From NCBI GenBank assembly GCA_026991005.1, contig JALXCH010000561.1:1-11677 (forward strand): a DNA stretch of 11,677 nt, given 5' to 3'. Source of the DNA: Calditrichia bacterium. GTDB lineage: Bacteria; Calditrichota; Calditrichia; RBG-13-44-9. Below, piece after piece: positions 6,410 through 11,677 of the stretch; the first letter of the stretch is position 1; the number at the start of each line of letters is the position of its first letter. The position numbers and the translations under genes were made by a program. Under the pieces are notes generated by a model that was not told the origin of the DNA, did no database searches, and saw only the letters and a program-made list of their open reading frames with translations.

Positions 6410-6435
6410 GGGAATAAAAATGATCTCGGGTAATT

Positions 6436-6454
6436 AAATCGGGAAGCGATTTTT
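6436..6454 (+). terminator. Weak terminator candidate after acpS
   Basis: AAATCG (6436-6441), loop GGAAG, CGATTT (6447-6452) and two further T. It lies in the 100-bp gap between convergent acpS and fapA-type genes. The stem is AT-rich and short. An overlapping alternative pairs GGGAA with TTCCC. Confidence 0.35.
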
Positions 6455-6509
6455 CCCACACCGGGGGTAAAATAAAAGATTAATAATAATGTGATGAAAA
6501 AACCGATGA

Positions 6510-7904
6510 TTAAATACGGGTAATTCTCACCCGCTCGTCCTTTTCGTACAAAGTAATGTAATGCAATTTCTCCTGGTTAAGCCAGGTTCCTTCTCCCACG
6601 TGGACTTCCACATTAGGATACACCACGCCGTTAATTCGGATATACGCCTTTTTTAATTTTTCGTATTTTTGTTGAACCGTTTCCAGCAGCGCTTTAAAAC
6701 GGTTCAAATCTCCTTTAATTTCTTCCTGTCTTTGTTGCAATTCTTCAAGTTCCTGAGCTTCGGCAGCAGAGATTTTCCGGTCCAATTTTTTTACCACCAG
6801 AAGATAAATTCGCTCTTTATTGGCATCGAAAGCCTTTTGGTATTCTTTGATTTGTTCCAGGAGTGCATTTCGTTCTTCATTTAACACCTTTTTTTGCCCT
6901 ACTACCAGGATGGTTCGCACTTCTTCTTCGCTGCCGGCCGAGCGGATCTGGATGGATTCCATCGCTTCGGTGCGCCCTCCCACAACGCGCCCATCGGAAC
7001 TTTTGACTGCGCGGTAAGCTCTGGTACGACAGGCAATCAGTTCCACTTCGAAAAAAATATCGCGATGCGCTTCCAGTTTGCCATTGCGGGCAAAAGCGAC
7101 CTGAATATCCCGTCCCGCCTGGAGTCTCCCTTTTATTCCCCCGGAGAAACCCTGATGAACAATAATATCCCGTCCTGCCTGCACCTGGGCATCCTCCACC
7201 GAGCCATAAATAATTACATCCTCTCTTGCTTCCACAATGAACCCAGCTTTCACATCGCCATTAACAATCACCCGACCCGGAAAGCGAACATTCCCGGTAT
7301 CCAGGTCGATATCGCCATCCACTTCAAAAGTGTCAAAAACTTCGATTTTACCTGTTTCCGAAAATGTCGCCATTCCGGGACTGGTAGCAATAATCAATGT
7401 CGGATCGTTTTTATCGTATGCTACATTTTTCCCCAACCGAACGGGATTTTTATCGGGCATGGGGGGTGGGGGAATGACTTCTCCCAGGATATTTTTCCCG
7501 GGTATGCCCGGTTCCGCCGGAAGAATGCGAAGCAGAGGCGTATCTTTTTCCACAATATTGTAGCGGATAATTTCTTTGTAATTTACCCGATCGTTACTCG
7601 TCTTCTGGAAAATTTTTTTCTCGGAAGGAAAATCGATGAGTTTTTCGATCCGGGGAGGACGACCCATCCGGGGTTTACGTCCCTGGGCAATGATGAAAGG
7701 AGTCGTTTGAATAGAACCGTGCAGAGCATTTTTTAAATTCTCTGTTTGCAACCCGTACCGAATCCCCTGCGATTTTAACAAATCTTTTATAATGAATAAA
7801 ATCTTCTTCCGGGATAGCGCCGTATTGGTAATGTGAACTTCCGCCTTTAGCTTGTCTTTGCTAATGCGGAGAATAATCCCTTCTTTACTCACAGTTGTTT
7901 CCAT
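6510..7904 (-). CDS. FapA/DUF342 family protein
   Basis: A 464-residue cytoplasmic protein of the DUF342 (FapA, flagellar assembly protein A) family. Residues 1-115 form an N-terminal alpha/beta part. Residues 120-340 carry the diagnostic core: PAEPGIPGKNILGE (129-142), VDGDIDLDTGNVRFPG (195-210), then repeated short strands such as VIVNGDV, DVIIYGSVEDA and GRDIIVH, typical of a right-handed beta-helix. Residues 340-422 are a strongly charged coiled coil. Residues 422-464 return to strands (VVYPNVEVHVGEG). FapA proteins are linked to flagellar assembly or polar localisation, but the exact function is unsettled, and DUF342 also occurs outside flagellar loci. It is the last gene of a leftward operon, 17 nt after the receiver-kinase stop. 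Its ribosome site is weak (CAGGG), suggesting translational coupling. Domain assignment is firm; the flagellar role is inferred. Confidence 0.9.
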   Translation of the reverse strand: METTVSKEGIILRISKDKLKAEVHITNTALSRKKILFIIKDLLKSQGIRYGLQTENLKNALHGSIQTTPFIIAQGRKPRMGRPPRIEKLIDFPSEKKIFQKTSNDRVNYKEIIRYNIVEKDTPLLRILPAEPGIPGKNILGEVIPPPPMPDKNPVRLGKNVAYDKNDPTLIIATSPGMATFSETGKIEVFDTFEVDGDIDLDTGNVRFPGRVIVNGDVKAGFIVEAREDVIIYGSVEDAQVQAGRDIIVHQGFSGGIKGRLQAGRDIQVAFARNGKLEAHRDIFFEVELIACRTRAYRAVKSSDGRVVGGRTEAMESIQIRSAGSEEEVRTILVVGQKKVLNEERNALLEQIKEYQKAFDANKERIYLLVVKKLDRKISAAEAQELEELQQRQEEIKGDLNRFKALLETVQQKYEKLKKAYIRINGVVYPNVEVHVGEGTWLNQEKLHYITLYEKDERVRITRI

Positions 7905-7921
7905 GAACGAGCCATACCCTG

Positions 7922-9082
7922 TTATTTTGGGTTCACGGATTTCAGCGTGGGAATTTCCAGAACAAAACAGTTCTGATCCGTGACATTCTCGTCGAGGTAA
8001 ATTTTTCCTCCCATCGCTTCCATTGCCATTCTACAAAAAATTAATCCCAGTCCCCGGGCCGGTTTAAAACCTGCTTTTTTGAGCTCGGGTTGGGCATTCT
8101 TTAAAAATATTTTCTTACGAAACCGCGCCGGAATGGGTTTTCCATCATGTGTCACCTTTAGCAACACCTGCTCCCGCTCGTTTTTCTCCGTCTCAATCAA
8201 GATGGAAAGATATTCCGGAGTATTCTGAAATACATAGTTGAGTAAATTGTCCAGCACTCGCTCAAAAATGTCTTTATCCACGTACACCTGGGAAAATTCC
8301 TCGTACAGTTTCATGAGCACAGTTTTATTCTGGTGCTCGGGAATGTCTTTTAACGATTCGACCACCTCGTTTAACATCACATTCAAATTGGTGGGAACCG
8401 GTTCAATTTCCATGCTTTTTTGTTCCAATCGGCTGATGTCCAGAAGATTCAGAATCATGCGAAGCAGACTCCGGCTCCCGCGCATGATGCGTTCGGTGTA
8501 CACGCGCATATCCACATTTTCGGAAGAACTGCGGGTCATCTCTATCATCTGCAAATTTCCCTGAATCACGAACAGGGGATTTTTCATGTCGTGTACAATG
8601 AGGTTAGTGAGCTCTTTTTTGAGCAAATCTTCCCGCCGCAAAGCCTTCTGCTGCCGTTTTAATTTTTCGTTTTGCCGGATGAGTTCATCGTGGTAACGTT
8701 TAATCCGTAAAAGCGATTTTACCCGCGCCAGTAGTTCCACGTTTTCGAAAGGCTTGGTAATGAAATCGTCGGCTCCGGCTTCCAGCGCCCGAATTTTATC
8801 TTTTAATTCTTTCAAGGCAGTAATCATGATGATGGGGATGTGCTGGGTACGGGGGTTCTTCTTCAACCGTTCGCACACGGTGTAACCGTCGATGGTGGGA
8901 AGCATAATGTCCAGCAAAATAATGTCCGGCGGCGTTTTCTCCACAATTTCGATGGCTTCCGGACCGTCCTCGGCGGTGAGCACTTCGTAACCCGCTGGTT
9001 TTAAAAAGTAAACCAGCAAATTGATGCTTTCGGGGCTGTCGTCAACCACCAGAATTCTGGCTGTCGGTTTGTTCTCTTTCAT
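7922..9082 (-). CDS. Response-regulator receiver fused to histidine kinase
   Basis: A 386-residue cytoplasmic two-component protein, receiver first, kinase second. The receiver domain (about 8-128) has the acidic pair D14/D15, the phospho-acceptor D58 in LLDIMLP, T88 and K110 in ITKPF. A helical linker (130-158) leads to the dimerisation helix with IVHDMKNPL, phospho-histidine H164. The ATPase domain (about 265-380) has N279 in LDNLLNYVFQNTP, a divergent G1 box THDGKPIP (311-318) and a clear G2 box GLGL (344-347). Y283 occupies the place where most kinases have the magnesium-coordinating asparagine, so ATP binding may be altered. No sensor or membrane domain is present, so input probably comes through the receiver. 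The ATG lies 3 nt after the FliK-like stop, implying coupled translation. Its target is unknown; no separate output regulator is visible. Confidence 0.93.
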   Translation of the reverse strand: MKENKPTARILVVDDSPESINLLVYFLKPAGYEVLTAEDGPEAIEIVEKTPPDIILLDIMLPTIDGYTVCERLKKNPRTQHIPIIMITALKELKDKIRALEAGADDFITKPFENVELLARVKSLLRIKRYHDELIRQNEKLKRQQKALRREDLLKKELTNLIVHDMKNPLFVIQGNLQMIEMTRSSSENVDMRVYTERIMRGSRSLLRMILNLLDISRLEQKSMEIEPVPTNLNVMLNEVVESLKDIPEHQNKTVLMKLYEEFSQVYVDKDIFERVLDNLLNYVFQNTPEYLSILIETEKNEREQVLLKVTHDGKPIPARFRKKIFLKNAQPELKKAGFKPARGLGLIFCRMAMEAMGGKIYLDENVTDQNCFVLEIPTLKSVNPK

Positions 9083-9085
9083 CCC

Positions 9086-10186
9086 TTATATTGTGACCTC
9101 AATTTTATTTCTGGCTCCGAAGATTAAATTTCCAATCCAGGTAAAAGGTTCTTGTACCGAAAATAAATGAATTTGTGGTGTTGGATACCCAGCCTGGTTT
9201 AATCTTTTCCTTAAACGTAACGTTATATTTTCGGCATTTTTCCCTATTTCTTGATGGGGAAATGTAATTAATTTAACATGCAACAATTCCTGTGCCCAGC
9301 GCCCTTCCACTGCTACCGAACCAAGCGTTTGCCCGGAAAATAAAAACGCAAAATCGAGGTATTTTTGGCGATGCACCCGGTGCTGACGCCAGAAGCTGAG
9401 CCAGGGAGGATTCCCCCGGGAGCCGGGATAAGGAAGCAGCAGCCACTTTCCGCGCCGAAATCCTTTGAGTTGACCACTGAAGAGGCGGTTCAATGCAGTT
9501 TCCCACTGCTGCGTTGAGGGAGATTGAGCATCCCGGGAGTATCGGGTAAAATAGGCGAGCAGGCGGGCGAAGAAGTCCGTAATTTCCCGGGGAGAAGGTG
9601 AACCTTCTTCCGGCACGAAGGGGAAGGGAAAGGGCTCCGGGGAAGAATCAGCCAGTTCGTCCCGGGAGCTCGGGGTCTCCTTCCCCAAGAACCATTCCTG
9701 GAAAGCAGAAAACGGTTCCTCCCCGAATTCGGTGTCGTTTTGCAGAAAGAAGAAGTAACCGAGCAAAAACATATGAGGATACTGTTTTACCCGTTTATTT
9801 TCTCGCAAAAGATGTTTCAGGCGGTTCACATCCCGGGATTTAATTGGGAGTTCCCAGCGCACCGCCCAGCTTTCCAGTAATCCCATGAGCCCCTGTTGCC
9901 GAAAGGTGGAGAGGGAATTTGCCGAAGCGGTGTTTCCTGGAAAGGTGGTGATGAATTTAAATTTAAGCCTTGGTTGTGTTTGCTGAAGTTCCAGCAGGAC
10001 GATGTTGCCCGGTTTCAGCAACTCGGTACTGGTAACGAAAAGGGTGTGCCCCCGATGCTGCACCAGGTAGCGAAACGGCGCCAGCCGCCGAAGCACCCGA
10101 AAAGAGAGCCGGTCGCCTGGCAGTAAATTTCGGGTTAACTCGGGCCAGAATCTATTCTGAGAAAGGTTGTTAAATTCAATTTCCAT
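9086..10186 (-). CDS. FliK-like (flagellar hook-length control-like) protein
   Basis: A 366-residue soluble protein. The N-terminal part (about 20-80), with LLPGDRLSFRVLRRL, LVQHRGHTLFV and LLKPGNIVLLEL, matches the small beta-rich domain found at the start of many FliK-like proteins. The middle (about 95-280) is variable, with a Pro/Ser/Glu-rich linker around 185-205. Residues 285-345, beginning GQTLGSVAVEGRW and ending GYPTPQIHLFSV, follow the pattern of the FliK C-terminal substrate-switch domain: two to three strands, an amphipathic helix rich in R/L, then a last strand. In flagella, FliK measures hook length and switches the export gate. No core flagellar gene is visible here, so a related role in another surface machine is possible. 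No strong ribosome site precedes the start. It lies 66 nt after the upstream gene and 3 nt before the kinase. Confidence 0.6.
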   Translation of the reverse strand: MEIEFNNLSQNRFWPELTRNLLPGDRLSFRVLRRLAPFRYLVQHRGHTLFVTSTELLKPGNIVLLELQQTQPRLKFKFITTFPGNTASANSLSTFRQQGLMGLLESWAVRWELPIKSRDVNRLKHLLRENKRVKQYPHMFLLGYFFFLQNDTEFGEEPFSAFQEWFLGKETPSSRDELADSSPEPFPFPFVPEEGSPSPREITDFFARLLAYFTRYSRDAQSPSTQQWETALNRLFSGQLKGFRRGKWLLLPYPGSRGNPPWLSFWRQHRVHRQKYLDFAFLFSGQTLGSVAVEGRWAQELLHVKLITFPHQEIGKNAENITLRLRKRLNQAGYPTPQIHLFSVQEPFTWIGNLIFGARNKIEVTI

Positions 10187-10252
10187 GAATTACACTGATT
10201 GAACATTTTTCGGGTGCATTCTTGCAGGGTTGTTTCGGGTACAGTCCGACAT

Positions 10253-11677
10253 TTAACGTTTTTGGGTTCCGGATTTTCCCAGTTGTTTTTGCATGGCCAG
10301 GTAGAACTCCACCTCACCCTGCCCGATTTTCATCCGTCTGGCAATTTCTGCCACATTCAGGTTCTTCTGGTACAGGCGGGCAATCTGTTCTTCCCGGGAT
10401 AAATTCTTATGTACGTTGCGCTGATGCGCTTTAAGGTTTAATGCCAGTTCCAGTTCGCCCACACCCAGATTTAAACTTCGGGCCAGTTTCAGTCGATTCT
10501 CCGGTTCCTCCAGGTTAAGCTGGCTCAGTTGAGCCGGAGAATCTTCCGTTAACACCGAGGCCATTTCCTCCTCCACCGGCGGAGGAGAGGCTTTTGCAGG
10601 TTCCCTCAATCCGGATGGCTCGGCGGGAGGCTCGGGTTTCGGAGGCATTTCAGCCATTTGCTCTTCCCGCTGCGCTGCCTGTTGAAGTGCCGCCTGTGCC
10701 GTTTGCAAAATCTTTTCCCGATTTTTCTCCAGATTCAATTCCGGGAAAGTTGTGGTCTTCAGACGCTGAACCATTCGCTTCTGGATGGAAGTGATTAACC
10801 AGTACAGAAGAACGCCCAGCAACAGAGCGGTTCCCAGCAGATACAGAAGAATGTGGTTCGCCGAACGGGCTGGTTTCTCCGGCAGCCGGGAAGTTGATAC
10901 CACGGAAGAGTCGGTTGCCCGGGTTAGCTGCGAGGGAGCAGCATTTTCTTCCATAGAGGGCGGGGAGGTTTTAACCGGATTTTCGCTGCCCGCAGGGGAG
11001 GATGCTTCAACTGCCGAAACCTGTTTCTGCGAATCGGGAACCGGCTGCGGCTGGCGGCTGTACTGTTCCTGATAAAGTCTCTGGTATTTCCGCGCCAGCA
11101 CCGAATTGCCCAGCACCCGGTAAAGCCGGGCCATGTCCCGGTACAATCCCAGAGAATCGCATTTCAACCGCAGGGCATGTTTAAAATTAATCTCCGCCAG
11201 ATGGTACTGTTTTTTAGCAAACCGAATCTGCCCCGCTTTAAAATAGGCATTGCCGTGGCGCCGATTCTTAAAAATGATTTTGCGGTACAGAGTAAGGGCT
11301 TTATCCAGTTGACCCGCTTTCTGGAGAGCAACGGCTTGCTGGTAAAGCTGTTCCAGAGGGTCGAAAAAGGCTTCATCGTGCAGGATGATGCGAGTGGGGT
11401 TCCCCTGGTGCAGGGAAAAGTTCAAATTACTTTTGAGGGTAAACACCAGCAAACGGCTGTTTTTCTTAAGCGGAAGCTGCTGAATGCTTGCAATGCCCGA
11501 TGGTTCTGGCACGGAAATTTTGAAATAAGGCCGGAAGGTTCGATTTAAATTGGAGGAGTAAATTTTTACCAGCAATTTTTGAGCCGGTGACGGGTTCAGA
11601 AGCTTCAGATGGACGCTGGAAGGGAGATGAAAAAGGATTTCCGTGTGTCCTTGATTCGTTTCAAAAGAGAGAATCTG
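10253..11677 (-). CDS. AMIN-like/TPR/TM protein with tandem HTH-like C-terminal repeats (5' end outside window)
   Basis: The frame is open to the right edge, so the true start lies outside; 474 residues are visible. In order: an N-terminal beta-rich part (visible 1-103) with TEILFHLPSS and RLLVFTLKS, resembling AMIN-type periplasmic domains; three TPR-like helical pairs (about 108-205, with LYQQAVALQKAGQLDKALTL); a Pro/Ser-rich low-complexity linker; one membrane helix (275-298, LLYLLGTALLLGVLLYWLI) followed by QKRMVQRLK, which puts the C-terminus in the cytoplasm; a Pro/Glu-rich linker; and two copies of a short motif, LARSLNLGVGELELALNL and IARRMKIGQGEVEFYLAM, like the C-terminal motif of SwrB/DUF2802-type flagellar-associated proteins. 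It heads the leftward FliK-like/kinase/FapA cluster and probably spans the inner membrane. A TTG at 11575 is in frame but unlikely as the start because coding pattern continues upstream. Confidence 0.75.
   Translation of the reverse strand, partial: QILSFETNQGHTEILFHLPSSVHLKLLNPSPAQKLLVKIYSSNLNRTFRPYFKISVPEPSGIASIQQLPLKKNSRLLVFTLKSNLNFSLHQGNPTRIILHDEAFFDPLEQLYQQAVALQKAGQLDKALTLYRKIIFKNRRHGNAYFKAGQIRFAKKQYHLAEINFKHALRLKCDSLGLYRDMARLYRVLGNSVLARKYQRLYQEQYSRQPQPVPDSQKQVSAVEASSPAGSENPVKTSPPSMEENAAPSQLTRATDSSVVSTSRLPEKPARSANHILLYLLGTALLLGVLLYWLITSIQKRMVQRLKTTTFPELNLEKNREKILQTAQAALQQAAQREEQMAEMPPKPEPPAEPSGLREPAKASPPPVEEEMASVLTEDSPAQLSQLNLEEPENRLKLARSLNLGVGELELALNLKAHQRNVHKNLSREEQIARLYQKNLNVAEIARRMKIGQGEVEFYLAMQKQLGKSGTQKR
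10286..10351 (-). repeat. Second copy of HTH-like GEVE motif (protein repeat)
   Basis: Encodes EIARRMKIGQGEVEFYLAMQ and flanking residues. It aligns without gaps to the segment encoded at 10427-10492, with 8 identical positions in about 20 and most others conservative (hydrophobic for hydrophobic). Confidence 0.6.
10427..10492 (-). repeat. First copy of HTH-like GELE motif (protein repeat)
   Basis: Encodes KLARSLNLGVGELELALNLK, the upstream partner of the repeat at 10286-10351. The linker between copies is about 25 residues, basic and helical. Confidence 0.6.

Noticed and set aside
6894..7736. A 280-codon rightward open frame opposite the FapA-type gene
   Set aside because: It is antisense to a firmly identified DUF342 gene, has an improbable composition and no ribosome site. 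It is a shadow frame.
10135..10317. A 60-codon leftward frame across the gap between the AMIN/TPR gene and the FliK-like gene
   Set aside because: It overlaps both neighbours in another frame, has no ribosome site and a low-quality composition.
11573..11575. TTG as the start codon of the AMIN-like/TPR gene
   Set aside because: The frame remains open to the window edge, and the upstream translation (including TEILFHLPSS) fits the same beta-rich domain. The true start is outside.
1..11677. CRISPR array, tRNA, rRNA, insertion sequence or prophage
   Set aside because: No regularly spaced repeats, no cloverleaf or rRNA signature, and no transposase, integrase or phage structural genes were seen.

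Overview
The window looks like an ordinary chromosomal segment of a diderm bacterium, probably from the FCB superphylum (Bacteroidetes, Calditrichota and relatives). This is inference. It rests on a group II geranylgeranylglyceryl-phosphate synthase, a signal peptide ending in Ala-Gln, a relaxed lipoprotein box, purine-rich Shine-Dalgarno sites and AT-rich intergenic promoters. An anaerobic or microaerophilic lifestyle is suggested by a rubrerythrin-bacterioferritin pair. I saw no transposase, integrase, phage gene, tRNA, rRNA or CRISPR array.

Left part (1-2434). A GGGP synthase gene runs leftward off the window edge. Divergent from it is a two-gene oxidative-stress and iron operon: rubrerythrin, then a bacterioferritin-type protein. 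That operon ends at a near-perfect bidirectional terminator. Facing it is a leftward gene for a small uncharacterised protein with a C-terminal Tudor/SH3-like segment.

Middle intergenic region (2435-3110). This is the longest gene-free stretch. It holds the promoter of the leftward gene, several nested inverted repeats and a hairpin with a U-tract reading leftward. A leftward structured small RNA is possible.

Middle genes (3111-6409, rightward). They are an unrecognised 180-residue soluble protein, a 443-residue membrane protein with a long cytoplasmic helical tail, a helical-repeat lipoprotein, and holo-ACP synthase (acpS). The membrane protein and the lipoprotein are adjacent and uncharacterised, and may act together at the envelope.

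Right part (6510-11677, all leftward, tightly spaced). In transcription order this is an AMIN-like/TPR/transmembrane protein with two copies of an HTH-like motif (5' end outside the window), a FliK-like protein, a receiver-histidine kinase protein with an unusual ATP-binding N-box, and a FapA (DUF342) protein. Families of this kind usually travel with flagellar or surface-motility genes. The set reads as one operon whose promoter lies beyond the right edge. It converges on acpS across a 100-bp gap.
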